Assembly (NCBI GenBank): GCA_964596185.1
Contig: CAZQUE010000005.1
Coordinates: 46,527-110,526 of the forward strand
DNA length: 64,000 nucleotides
DNA from: DYKG01 sp964596185
Lineage (GTDB): Bacteria; Muiribacteriota; Ozemobacteria; Ozemobacterales; Ozemobacteraceae
Direction of reading: 5' to 3'
Under the pieces are notes generated by a model. It had not been told where the DNA came from. It did no database searches and was given only the letters and a program-made list of their open reading frames with translations. The position numbers were made by a program, and so were the translations under genes. Below are positions 44,444 through 53,175 of the stretch, in pieces. How positions within the stretch are numbered: position 1 is the first letter of the stretch; the number at the start of each line of letters is the position of its first letter.

Positions 44444-44746
44444 CTATCTGGTCCAGGGTTCGAATACTGGAGGAAAGAGCTTATTTGCCAATGCATACAC
44501 TGCGAAGAGCACCAATCCGACTAAAGCCTGCTTTCCACATGCTGATGAGAACTCAGGTTTTTCTTCCCAGTATTTAACATACAAAAAAAGTCCGACCGGG
44601 CTGCAGGTCGCAGCAAACACTCCAATTATCCAGATGACTCTGTCTGCAAATTCCTTTTTGGGTTCCAGTGCCATACCAAAGTATACCGCAAGGCAAATAG
44701 AGCCCACCGCAGAGACAAACTTCATTATTGAACCTATAAAAGCCAT
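44444..44746 (-). CDS. Small membrane protein
   Basis: The protein has 100 residues with three predicted membrane helices (about 5-25, 38-60 and 72-90) separated by charged loops (LEPKKEFADR, KYWEEKPEFS). CAGG lies six bases before the ATG at 44746. The hydrophobic periodicity is far better than that of the overlapping plus-strand frame, which supports the minus strand as coding. It converges with the secreted protein gene at 44393. The family is unknown. Confidence 0.55.
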   Translation of the reverse strand: MAFIGSIMKFVSAVGSICLAVYFGMALEPKKEFADRVIWIIGVFAATCSPVGLFLYVKYWEEKPEFSSACGKQALVGLVLFAVYALANKLFPPVFEPWTR

Positions 44747-44877
44747 TTGGAACCTGCAATTCTTCAATTGTTACGACAGACATATCCAATATTCTCAGAA
44801 AACTCCGATTTTTACAATTATTGATTTAAAATTTGAATACTTTTACCCAAAAAGTAATGCAACGCGAAAGCAAAATC

Positions 44878-44886
44878 TGGTAAAAT
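44878..44886 (+). promoter_or_regulatory. Extended -10 promoter (TGGTAAAAT) for the WYL regulator and nuclease operon
   Basis: TGG followed by TAAAAT, 24 bp before the ATG at 44910. The -35 region is weak. Confidence 0.5.
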
Positions 44887-44909
44887 CTATCAACAGAGGA
44901 TGGAGAGAA

Positions 44910-45830
44910 ATGTCTCAATATGAAGTAATAAAGCGATATTGCCTGATAATTGAAAAAGTTCGGCAGAGCCATTATCCCAAACTTCAGACAATCATGGATT
45001 TCCTTACCAGGAAAGGCTTGAAGATTTCAAAGCGCACGATGCAGCGGGATTTCGAGCAACTTGAAACAGAGTTCGGACTGAGAATTTCTTACAGCCGCTC
45101 CCAAAAAGGTTATTACATGAAAGAAGAAGACAAGCTAAAGCTTGAGCCCTTCATAAATTTTCTCGATATACTCGAAACAGCAGACATACTTTCTGCCAGT
45201 CTGGCCGAAAGTAGTGAGACCCTGAAATACATTTCATTTGATTCGACTGAAAAAAACAAGAGCGTAGAATTTATTAAACCGGTTTTAAAGGCGCTGAAAG
45301 AACACAAGGTTCTTCGCCTGGAATATAAATCCTACAAAAATGATAAAGTTAAGACGGAAGAAGTTTTACCTTATCTGCTAAAGCAATATCTTGGACGCTG
45401 GTATCTCGCAGCCTGCTATAAAAACGGAAAGAGCAAAAAACTTTATCTTTTCGGTCTGGACCGCATTCTTTCACTTGAAGCAACAAAAGAAAGGTTCAAA
45501 CCAGATGCAGAAATAGAGCCAAAAGAAAATTTCAAACAAATAATTGGCATATCCAACATCACCGAGCCGCCACAGAAAGTAATTCTGTCATTCAGGTCCG
45601 AGACGGCTCCATATATCAAGTCGCTGCCACTGCATTCTTCTCAGCGCATCTTATTCGAAACCGACAAAGAGTGCCGAATCGAAATCTGTGTAAAAATCAA
45701 CAGCGAACTGATCAGCAAAATTCTTTCGTTCGGCCCGAAGGTAAAAGTTCTTGAGCCGACTTCACTTGTTGGTCAAATTAAGACAACCCTAGATGAAACA
45801 AGTTCTATGTATAATCTCGAAAACACGTAA
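44910..45830 (+). CDS. WYL-domain transcriptional regulator (HTH-WYL)
   Basis: The protein has 306 residues. The N-terminal winged helix (about 1-75; LKISKRTMQRDFEQLETEFG) is followed by a WYL domain (about 120-225) with LPYLLKQYLGRWYLAACY, and a WCX-like C-terminal part. WYL regulators bind ligands or nucleic acids and are strongly linked to phage-defence loci, CRISPR and DNA-damage responses. GGAGAG lies just before the ATG. The stop overlaps an ATG of the next frame, and the nuclease-like gene starts 26 bp later in the same operon, so it likely controls that gene. Confidence 0.85.
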   Translation: MSQYEVIKRYCLIIEKVRQSHYPKLQTIMDFLTRKGLKISKRTMQRDFEQLETEFGLRISYSRSQKGYYMKEEDKLKLEPFINFLDILETADILSASLAESSETLKYISFDSTEKNKSVEFIKPVLKALKEHKVLRLEYKSYKNDKVKTEEVLPYLLKQYLGRWYLAACYKNGKSKKLYLFGLDRILSLEATKERFKPDAEIEPKENFKQIIGISNITEPPQKVILSFRSETAPYIKSLPLHSSQRILFETDKECRIEICVKINSELISKILSFGPKVKVLEPTSLVGQIKTTLDETSSMYNLENT

Positions 45831-45856
45831 TGCAAAAAAAAAAGGAAGGGTGGTTT

Positions 45857-46681
45857 ATGAAAAATTCTGTAGCAGAATTTTTGGAGAAAAACAAGAAGGC
45901 AATTTTAAATAACCTTTTTATCGGGAAAGCAAGTTGGGATAAACTAGTCTTAAGGACAAAAAAAGCAGAAGATTCAAGCTGCGAATTAAAAGATGAACAA
46001 TTGTTAACATTTATACTTTCTTGTGCCTATGCTATTTCGAAAAGTGGCTCTCAGCAATTTGCAAAGAACTTACTCTCTGACTTAAATCCTGAAGAGCGTA
46101 AAGAAATTGCCTTTGAAGATGCAGATAAGATTTGGTTTGAAGTCCTTCCATTTCCAGGAAGAAAAAAAGAACGCAATACAAATCTAGACTTGGCATTTGG
46201 AAACATTAGTCGCCGAAAAAATAGCGGAATAGAATTGAAGCATGGGGAATCAACATGGATAAACTTCTTAGAATGCAAGCTATTTTCTGACATTTCCAAA
46301 GATGTCAAAAATGACACAGAAAGAAACCAGCTGGCTCGAGTAATTGAAAATGCACTTTATTTTCGCTCAGAACATAGGCCCTGTTTTGCAAAAACAGTTG
46401 TTGTAACACTTGTTACTTTAAGAAAATTTAAAGAATGTCTGGAAAACGAAAGCAGAGGCAAATCCAGACTATTCCAATATAAATTTGAAGAGTATAAAAA
46501 TTCGAAAGAAAAAATTTTGATTGACCTAAAGAACTGTAGTTTAGAACTCAGAGAGAATTTGTCAAAAATTACCCTTGAAAGATTGGATGACTTAAAACTC
46601 CTCTGGGCAACATATGAGGATTTGATAGAAAAAGCCCCAGATAGTCTTATCAAAGATTGGCTAACACAAAAAATGCTTTAA
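45857..46681 (+). CDS. PD-(D/E)XK nuclease-like protein
   Basis: The protein has 274 residues. The motif order of a PD-(D/E)XK nuclease is visible: D111 in NLDLAFG, then a beta strand ending in E139-C-K141 (INFLECKLF), then a helix with RNQLARVIENAL (159-ish), as in restriction-like folds. No helix-turn-helix or ATPase is attached. AAGGAAGGG precedes the ATG at 45857. It lies directly after the WYL regulator on the same strand, which is typical of a regulated defence effector. A specific restriction enzyme family could not be named. Confidence 0.65.
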   Translation: MKNSVAEFLEKNKKAILNNLFIGKASWDKLVLRTKKAEDSSCELKDEQLLTFILSCAYAISKSGSQQFAKNLLSDLNPEERKEIAFEDADKIWFEVLPFPGRKKERNTNLDLAFGNISRRKNSGIELKHGESTWINFLECKLFSDISKDVKNDTERNQLARVIENALYFRSEHRPCFAKTVVVTLVTLRKFKECLENESRGKSRLFQYKFEEYKNSKEKILIDLKNCSLELRENLSKITLERLDDLKLLWATYEDLIEKAPDSLIKDWLTQKML

Positions 46682-46740
46682 CGGTTTCGCAAAAACCTTG
46701 GCATTCGAAATACATATACCTCTTATTCAGCATTAAGATT

Positions 46741-46797
46741 GTTTGCAAAATTAAGGCGGTCATTTCGACAGGCTCAATGACCGTCAGTTTTGCAAAC
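46741..46797. repeat. REP-like long imperfect palindrome
   Basis: Outer arms GTTTGCAAAA (46741-46750) and TTTTGCAAAC (46788-46797) are perfect complements. Inner arms CGGTCATT (46757-46764) and AATGACCG (46776-46783) enclose TCGACAGGCTC. The inner part resembles the widespread palindrome GGTCATTGAGCCTGTCGAA. It lies between convergent genes, overlaps the end of the AAA-M41 gene and may also terminate transcription. Confidence 0.7.
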
Positions 46798-48925
46798 TCA
46801 TGACTTCAGGTGGCGGTGGTGTTTTTTTGTGGGGTTCTATTAGTTGGATCGTTGTTTTTTTAGCCGTATTTTCAGTAGTCAGCTCTGCTTCGATTGAAGA
46901 GAGTTTTTCTTTGTATGAAAAGGCTTTTTGGTGAAATTTCTCGAAGCTGGCTTGAGTTGCGAATTGATTGAAAAAGTCATTTAAAAAGGTTTCTCCGTTT
47001 ATGCTTGGCTTTTCGGCAAGGTAGGTGGCAGTTTTGACCAGCAGAAGTTTTTCCTGCTGCAAAAGCCGGGTTGCCCTGCGAAAAGCTTTTTTCAGCAGAA
47101 CTTTGACTTTTTCTTCAATTTCTTCAACACTATGAACGAATTCATCTCTTTCAGAATTCAGACTGAAAGCGGCCTTGTCTTTTCCGAGGCCGCATCCGGC
47201 AAGGGCATGCTTTAACAGGCTGGTCGATTTAATGATGTCAGCTTTCGCCCCCAGAGACTGGTATTTACGACCAAATAAGAGCTTTTCGGCTGCAAGACCG
47301 CTTAAATTTGAAACAATTGTGGCCATGAGCGCCTGAAGATTGAAAATGTCCCTGTCAACGCTGCCAAAATAGGTGTAGCCCTCAAACCCCGGCAATTTTG
47401 ACCTGGAATAGGCAATCTGCGGCACTTTTTTCTCGAGAATGATCGAAGCAACCAGATGACCGGCCTCATGAACCGCGACCAGCGCCTGTTTTTCATCGGG
47501 AACATTATGACTTTTATCCGTTTTCCCTGGAATTGCAGAACAGACCTCTGTATGTAAGGACTGGTTTGCATGCCAGTAAGTTGCTTCGATCTTCCCATTT
47601 CTGGTGTCGATAAGGATTTTCTCCGGTATTGATTCCATGGTAAAAATTTTAGTGTAAATATGGGCAATATTAGCCTTAATCAGCTGATCTATCGTGGAAA
47701 ACAAAGGTCTGGTGCCCTGAGTGGGAATTACTCCCTCTGAAAATATTTCTTTTCGAACGCTCTGACCAAACTCCAGTTTGATATTTTTCTCGGCTAAAAA
47801 ATTGTCGCCGATTTTTTTAAGCTCTGAATCAATAATTTTTCGATAGGAATCCTTGCTGATACTTGGATACAAAATGTGATTATTACCCAGCCTGGCAATT
47901 TGTTCGGGTCTGAACCTCGACTTGAGAGCTTCTTTCATCTTCATTAAATCAATTTTTTGACTGTCTTTGAGAAATTCATCAAAATCAATTTCATTGTTAA
48001 AGTTGCGCGAAGAAGTATAGGCTTCATCAATATTTCCGGCCACAAAAACAAGTAGATTTGTCAGCTTAACATTTTGCTGAACCTTTAACCCTTCTATAAC
48101 TTCATTCAAATAATCAATTGTTTCCTGTTCATTCAATTTATCGAGGAATTCTCTAGCCTCGCAGGCAAGTTCGAATGCAAATCTATCGTTTTTCCTTATG
48201 CCTTTAGCTCGAAGCATTTGCTGATTTCCTCTTCCGCATAGCAGATAAAGCCTGGAATTTGGGAAGAACTTAAGGGATTTTTCCTGAGATTCGTAATAAT
48301 AACCGCCCCGAACAGAAAACTCTCTTTTAAAGATGTCTTTTTTACTCGTGACAACGCCTTTTTTTGCCCTCACACCATTCTTAACAAGGTTTTTCAAAAT
48401 GGCATAAATTTCATTCAACTCAACCATATCCCTATCAGCAGAGAATTTACTAATGGTTCCCGTATCAAGCAAATCCCATATATAGAGATTTTTTGCAACT
48501 TCAAGCTCTGAGCCATTTTGATCGATAGTTCGAGCATGCTGAAATTCATCGAAAAAAACAATTTTCCTCGATTTTCCAGCAATTATTTCAAGTTCAATGC
48601 TTGAAATAGACCATTTCCCCTCGGGGGAATTAAGATTTACATGCACAAATCCGTTATTGCATTCAAGCAGATCAATAATTCTACGGACAAGTGCAGTTTT
48701 TCCAACTCCGGTCATTCCCCACAGATTTATCACGTAGGGTTTTTCGATTAATTCGGGGAACAGATACCAGGGGCTTACTTGCCTGATTACCTCATCAATA
48801 ATAGAGTCAATGCCAATGAATTCTCGTTTAAGCTGAGCTTTTGCATTTTCAAGAATTTTCCTGTTGCTCATGAACTTTTCATGGTCTTCCTTTTGAATCA
48901 TTCCTGGATTTTTCTTAATCATCAT
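46784..48925 (-). CDS. Clp/HSP100-like AAA+ ATPase fused to an FtsH-type M41 zinc metalloprotease
   Basis: The protein has 713 residues and no membrane helix. The AAA+ part (about 20-425) has Walker A GMTGVGKT (70-77), Walker B IVFFDE (122-127), sensor 1 VFVAGN (293-298), an arginine-finger region SRFRPEQIARL (337-346) and sensor 2 GTRPL (404-408). These last motifs follow ClpA/ClpB D2 domains rather than FtsH. Walker B and sensor 1 are about 165 residues apart, so some 120 residues are inserted. The C-terminal part is an M41 peptidase with HEAGH (486-490) and D563 (GAKADI), as in FtsH. GAAGGAG precedes the ATG. It is probably a cytosolic ATP-driven protease; divergent and convergent nuclease genes flank it. 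Confidence 0.85.
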   Translation of the reverse strand: MMIKKNPGMIQKEDHEKFMSNRKILENAKAQLKREFIGIDSIIDEVIRQVSPWYLFPELIEKPYVINLWGMTGVGKTALVRRIIDLLECNNGFVHVNLNSPEGKWSISSIELEIIAGKSRKIVFFDEFQHARTIDQNGSELEVAKNLYIWDLLDTGTISKFSADRDMVELNEIYAILKNLVKNGVRAKKGVVTSKKDIFKREFSVRGGYYYESQEKSLKFFPNSRLYLLCGRGNQQMLRAKGIRKNDRFAFELACEAREFLDKLNEQETIDYLNEVIEGLKVQQNVKLTNLLVFVAGNIDEAYTSSRNFNNEIDFDEFLKDSQKIDLMKMKEALKSRFRPEQIARLGNNHILYPSISKDSYRKIIDSELKKIGDNFLAEKNIKLEFGQSVRKEIFSEGVIPTQGTRPLFSTIDQLIKANIAHIYTKIFTMESIPEKILIDTRNGKIEATYWHANQSLHTEVCSAIPGKTDKSHNVPDEKQALVAVHEAGHLVASIILEKKVPQIAYSRSKLPGFEGYTYFGSVDRDIFNLQALMATIVSNLSGLAAEKLLFGRKYQSLGAKADIIKSTSLLKHALAGCGLGKDKAAFSLNSERDEFVHSVEEIEEKVKVLLKKAFRRATRLLQQEKLLLVKTATYLAEKPSINGETFLNDFFNQFATQASFEKFHQKAFSYKEKLSSIEAELTTENTAKKTTIQLIEPHKKTPPPPEVMSLQN

Positions 48926-48979
48926 GGCTTTCTCCTTCGTTTTCTTTCAAGCAAATACGTGAGTGCTCCGCCAAAAGGT

Positions 48980-49006
48980 GGCGTCTCAAGAATTTTTTGA
49001 AACGCC
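48980..49006. promoter_or_regulatory. Inverted repeat between the AAA-M41 and nuclease genes
   Basis: GGCGT-C-TCAA (48980-48989) pairs with TTGA-A-ACGCC (48997-49006), ten positions with one mismatch, in the 135 bp divergent intergenic region. It could be an operator shared by both genes. Confidence 0.5.
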
Positions 49007-49060
49007 ATGCTTTGTCGCTCCGGTTTCGTAAGAAAGAAAAACAACTCAGGAGAAAAAATC

Positions 49061-49984
49061 GTGAACTCAAAAAACGAAATTTCTGATCAGATAATTGCTT
49101 ACCGCCATGAGAAAAAATATCAGCGTTTTATCTTTGAAATTTTTAAGCATATGGCAGGTTACAAAGAATCAAAACTCGGGATAAGTCTTTCAGGAACCCA
49201 TAAGGGTAGAGAATATCCACACATACTTCCGAGACGACTGAAAATGGAAAACCTCTTGCCCTGCTGCAGAAATGTCTTTAATAAAAAGGATCGACCCAGG
49301 GTTACTTTGCACAGATGCTTTCATCATCTCAATTCTTCGCAGGCAATGTGTCTTAACTTCTTTATGCCAATAATCAACTCAGACCTGCTTAAAGTAATAC
49401 TTCCCGAAGAACTCGCCGCTGGAGAATTTGTAATCATGCCCGAAACCGCGGTTTTCGAAATGTCATCCCAGGTCGATAGTGTCAGAGGCGAGACTCCCAC
49501 TACATTCGATTTCTTTGTTCAGGCAAAAAACCAAAATGGCAGAATTATCAATTTGTTTATTGAAGTCAAATACACAGAAAAAGGTTTTGGTAAGGCCAAA
49601 GATAACAGGCGACACCAAGAGAAGATTAAGCATCTGTATTTGCCACTGGCACAGGCAAATCGGGTTATTAATTCTGATTGGCTTGATGAAGAAAATTTTC
49701 GCAGTAATTATCAAATTTTGCGAAATCTCGTTCACATCAAAGACGATTCATACGTCATTTTTATCTACCCAAAGGCAAACAGACTGGTTGCCAAAGAGGC
49801 TGAAAATGCCAGAGATAAAATTTTAAGTGAAAATTTTAAAACCCATTTGAGTCTGCAAACATGGGAAGAAGTAATCGCAAAGCTCGCCAATTTCCCAGAG
49901 CTGGTCAAATTTCATGATCATTATGCAGAGTTCATCAACAAATATTTGCCCTGGCTTAAGGAAGATGCCAATCACGATGAATAA
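49061..49984 (+). CDS. PGN_0703-like PD-(D/E)XK nuclease
   Basis: The predicted 307 residues start with GTG at 49061, preceded by CAGGAGA. D150 (TTFDFFVQ) and E168-V-K170 (INLFIEVKYTEKGFG) form the nuclease motif. The HHLNSSQAMCLNFF segment (about 88-101) and the EVKYTE ending recall the PGN_0703 family of putative restriction endonucleases. The gene is divergent from the AAA-M41 protease gene across 135 bp and overlaps the small downstream gene by 8 bp, so the two probably act together. No methyltransferase is present, so it is not a classical restriction system. Confidence 0.72.
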   Translation: MNSKNEISDQIIAYRHEKKYQRFIFEIFKHMAGYKESKLGISLSGTHKGREYPHILPRRLKMENLLPCCRNVFNKKDRPRVTLHRCFHHLNSSQAMCLNFFMPIINSDLLKVILPEELAAGEFVIMPETAVFEMSSQVDSVRGETPTTFDFFVQAKNQNGRIINLFIEVKYTEKGFGKAKDNRRHQEKIKHLYLPLAQANRVINSDWLDEENFRSNYQILRNLVHIKDDSYVIFIYPKANRLVAKEAENARDKILSENFKTHLSLQTWEEVIAKLANFPELVKFHDHYAEFINKYLPWLKEDANHDE

Positions 49985-50333
49985 AAATCTGTCTGCCAGA
50001 GAGGCAATGAGGTATTATTCCCGCCTTTCATTTGCAATCTTTCTTAAAATGCGGGGTCTTTGGCAGGCATCAAAAAACCCGGGAGACAAGAGGCAGAAAC
50101 GAAGAGCTGCGAAAAAAGCCATAAATCTATTTATGTATCTTGCAAAAGCATTTTGCTATAACTTTGGCACCATGCCAGGTTTTTCAGACTTGACCAGCGA
50201 GATTGCCCCGGCAACTGACTTGCAAATAAAGGAAGGATTGATCAAATTGCGCGAAAAGCAATTACCTCATTCAATTGCCTGCAGAATTGCAAAAGACCTT
50301 CAATTTATTCGAGAGAATGTCACATTAAAATAG
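49977..50333 (+). CDS. Small basic protein coupled to the nuclease
   Basis: The protein has 118 residues, basic and helical (REAMRYYSRLSFAIFLKMRG, RQKRRAAKKAINLFMYLAK). Its ATG overlaps the end of the nuclease gene, which implies translational coupling. An ATG four codons upstream (49965) is a second candidate start. It could be a DNA-binding partner, inhibitor or adaptor of the nuclease, but no family is recognised. It converges with the S9 peptidase gene. Confidence 0.55.
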   Translation: MNKNLSAREAMRYYSRLSFAIFLKMRGLWQASKNPGDKRQKRRAAKKAINLFMYLAKAFCYNFGTMPGFSDLTSEIAPATDLQIKEGLIKLREKQLPHSIACRIAKDLQFIRENVTLK

Positions 50334-50411
50334 TTTTCAAATAACTGATAGATTCTCAGGCGCTTGAGAACATCGCAATTTCAATAGGCACAAGTTCAGA
50401 CTCTGAATTTC

Positions 50412-52289
50412 TCAGCCGAGCACGTCATCCCAGAGCTCTTCAGGCGATGGAGGTTCTACCCGGCCATTTAGATGTTTAGCCAGGAAAGCCTCGGCGGCAG
50501 CGTAGAATTTGGCACGGTTCTCAGGTCTGATAAAAACATGCCCCTCATCGGGAAAAACCAGATATTCAACAGTTCTGCCATTGCTGCGGATAGCATCAAC
50601 AATCTGATCACTCTCTGCCTTCTTGCACCTGGGATCATTTGCTCCCTGCGCTATCAGAAGCGGGTCCACGATATTTGCCGCATGGTACAGCGGCGACCTT
50701 GAGCGGAGGAAATCTTCCTCGGTCTCCACATATCCGATACGTTTTTCCAGCATGGCTTTTGCCGCCGTCCAGTATGGGGGAAGTGAGCGCATCATCGTCA
50801 CTAGACTTGAAGGACCGACAATATCAACCCCGCAAGCAAACTCGCCGGGAGTGAAGGCAAGCCCGGCAAGGGTTGCATAGCCACCATAGCTTGCTCCCAT
50901 GATGGCAACTTTATTTGGATCGGCATATCCCTGCTCAACTGCCCAGGCCTTGGCATCAAGAAGATCTTCATTCATTTTTCCGCCCCATTCACGGTCACCA
51001 GCATTGAGAAAGGCTTTTCCGTAGCCAAGGGATCCTCTGAAGTTAACCAGAAGAACGGCATAACCCCGATTGGCCATCCACTGCTGCTCCGGCTCCAATC
51101 CCCAGTAATCCCTTCCGTAAGGGCCGCCATGCACTCTCAGAACCATGGGTAGAGCTTTTGGCTCCAGCCCTGGGGGCAGCAAAAGGTAACCATTAATTTT
51201 CAGGCCATCTCTGGCTTTAAAAGAAACAGGCATGGATTTCGCCAACTGATAAGATTCAAGTTTTGGCTGATTGCTGAAAAGCAAAGTTGCCGACTTAGTC
51301 ACACGGTTATAGAGGTAAAAATACAAAGGTCCGTCATCGACGACAAAAGCTACGATCCAGCTTTTATCAGCCAAATCGCGGCTGATTACGAAGAAGTCGC
51401 CATCCCGAACCTTTTTAATGGCAGCAAAATCCTCTTCTATAGAGGGATCAACAATTTCCATTTCGGCGCGTTCACGTATAAACCTTACTGCCTCAACCTT
51501 ATAGCTAACAGGATTAACCATTATATCACCGACATCATAGACCGGGTCCTGGCCGAGAACTTTCATATCCATGGTTTCCGGATCAAGTTCGAGAAACCGC
51601 GAAGCGTTGGCATCCACACTTGAAACAACTCTTAGTCGGCGATTTTCCTTATCGAATCCGGTAATTCCACCAAATGTCTCATCCGGGCCCCAGGCCAGCA
51701 AGGTTTTAAATGGCTCATTTTCGTTTTTTCGATAGCGAATCTCTGTTCCGCCATCCGGGGTCATTTTCTGAGCAACTCTCACCACAAGCTTATTGTCGGC
51801 AATAAAAGCCGCAGCTTCTTCTGTATTGGTAGTATCCAGCTTGAGAGTTCCGTCGCGCAGATTTAATCTGTGCACATCATGAAACCTTTTGTCTCTTGAA
51901 TTGAGTCCAATCAGCATAATATCCGGAAAGTCTGGCTCATAAGCAATGACCTGAGCCTTAATACCATCAAGCGGAGTCAAATCACGGGTTATGCCAGTTT
52001 TCAGATTGGTTTGAAAGAGATGCCAGTTTTCATCGCCGTCTTTGTCCTGAAGATAAATAATGTACTGGTTATCAAACGACCAGAAGAAATACCGAATACC
52101 ACGCCTGGAATCTAAAGTAACCGGCCGATCGTCATCTTTGCCGAGGGTCCTGACAAACACGTTTCTGACGCCATTCGAAGGGGCAAGATATGCCAATAAA
52201 TTGCCATCCGGTGAAATCTTTGGCTCACTTTTCTCTGGATTTCCAAACAACACCGCCCTGGGAATTATCTTTACTTTTTGCTCAAGCAT
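50412..52289 (-). CDS. S9 family serine peptidase (prolyl oligopeptidase / acylaminoacyl peptidase type)
   Basis: The protein has 625 residues. The N-terminal ~340 form a WD40/PD40-like beta-propeller (KISPDGNLLAYLAPS, YFFWSFDNQYIIYLQDKDGDENWHLF). The C-terminal alpha/beta hydrolase carries S467 (GASYGG), D552 (QGANDPRCK) and H584 (PDEGHVF). Such enzymes cleave oligopeptides, often after proline or from acylated N-termini. There is no signal peptide, so it is cytosolic. GAGGG lies 8 bp before the ATG. Monocistronic and ordinary in context; it borders the putative defence island. Confidence 0.9.
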   Translation of the reverse strand: MLEQKVKIIPRAVLFGNPEKSEPKISPDGNLLAYLAPSNGVRNVFVRTLGKDDDRPVTLDSRRGIRYFFWSFDNQYIIYLQDKDGDENWHLFQTNLKTGITRDLTPLDGIKAQVIAYEPDFPDIMLIGLNSRDKRFHDVHRLNLRDGTLKLDTTNTEEAAAFIADNKLVVRVAQKMTPDGGTEIRYRKNENEPFKTLLAWGPDETFGGITGFDKENRRLRVVSSVDANASRFLELDPETMDMKVLGQDPVYDVGDIMVNPVSYKVEAVRFIRERAEMEIVDPSIEEDFAAIKKVRDGDFFVISRDLADKSWIVAFVVDDGPLYFYLYNRVTKSATLLFSNQPKLESYQLAKSMPVSFKARDGLKINGYLLLPPGLEPKALPMVLRVHGGPYGRDYWGLEPEQQWMANRGYAVLLVNFRGSLGYGKAFLNAGDREWGGKMNEDLLDAKAWAVEQGYADPNKVAIMGASYGGYATLAGLAFTPGEFACGVDIVGPSSLVTMMRSLPPYWTAAKAMLEKRIGYVETEEDFLRSRSPLYHAANIVDPLLIAQGANDPRCKKAESDQIVDAIRSNGRTVEYLVFPDEGHVFIRPENRAKFYAAAEAFLAKHLNGRVEPPSPEELWDDVLG

Positions 52290-52603
52290 CTGTGGCCCCC
52301 TCTTTTTAATTTTGCCAATAAAGCAAAAAAAAATCTTACAGGATTTCCATATGATAAAGAACTTTTAAATGAAATGAAACTCTGAAATCGAGTCTTTACA
52401 CCACAATTATCCGGCCTGGAGAATTTCATTGCTTCCTAAAGACTATGCATCTAAAATTAGAGTTCGCCTCCCGGCTCTCTAAGCTGAAAAAGAGCGAACA
52501 AAGCTCAGATCAGCAAATCCAGGGCATTTCTCTTAACCAGAACTTCTGCTAAGATTAACCCGGGCCTGGAAAGATTCGAAAATTACAGAAAAGGTGTCAT
52601 ATA
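52290..52603. other. 314-base divergent intergenic region
   Basis: This region separates the S9 peptidase from the chalcone-isomerase-like gene. I see no gene, strong promoter or stable hairpin. An ATATAAT just before 52604 overlaps the start region and is probably chance. Confidence 0.4.
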
Positions 52604-53173
52604 ATGAAGAATGTGCTTTTATCATGCCTCGCACTGTCGCTTGCCTTATCTCTCATTACCAGCCCAGCCATGGCAAAAAAAATGGCCGGAGTTGATTTTG
52701 AAGACAGCATTTCCATTGAGGGTAACAAACTCAGCCTTAATGGTCTGGCTATGCGCACCAAGCGGGTTCTTTTCTTCAACTACAAAATCTACGTCGCCGG
52801 TCTCTATGTTCTGGAAAAAAGCCAGAATGGTGAAGCCATAATTGCCAGCGACACGCCCCGACACCTGGTGACGCATTTTCTTCACTCGAAAGTTACTCGC
52901 AGACAGCTGACTGATGCCTGGAAGGAAAGCTTTGCGAGACATGAATATCAAGGCGAAAAAGTTGATCAGTTCCTGGCATTTCATACTGAAGATCTGCGCA
53001 AGGGCGAAGAAATGATCTTCACCTACCTGCCGGGCAAAGGCACCAAAGTTACGATGAGAGGGAAAGTCTGCGGAACAGTTCCCGGCAAGGATTTTGCCGA
53101 CGCCCTTTTCGCCATTTACATCAGCAAAAACGCCGGCTTGCCCCAAATCAGAGACGGACTCCTGGGGAGGTAA
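52604..53173 (+). CDS. Exported chalcone isomerase-like protein
   Basis: The protein has 189 residues with a signal peptide ending AMAK (about residue 25). The mature part has the chalcone isomerase-like fold signature LNGLAMRTKRVLFFNYKIYVAGLYV (about 46-70) and IRDGLLG at the end. Bacterial members lack proven isomerase activity and probably bind fatty acid-like ligands in the periplasm. AAAGG precedes the ATG. The next secreted protein starts 2 bp after the stop, so the two genes form an operon. Confidence 0.8.
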   Translation: MKNVLLSCLALSLALSLITSPAMAKKMAGVDFEDSISIEGNKLSLNGLAMRTKRVLFFNYKIYVAGLYVLEKSQNGEAIIASDTPRHLVTHFLHSKVTRRQLTDAWKESFARHEYQGEKVDQFLAFHTEDLRKGEEMIFTYLPGKGTKVTMRGKVCGTVPGKDFADALFAIYISKNAGLPQIRDGLLGR

Positions 53174-53175
53174 AT

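Noticed and set aside
44436..44909. Long N-terminal extension of the WYL regulator
   Set aside because: The segment is antisense to a small membrane protein gene; the ATG at 44910 has a ribosome binding site and a promoter just upstream.
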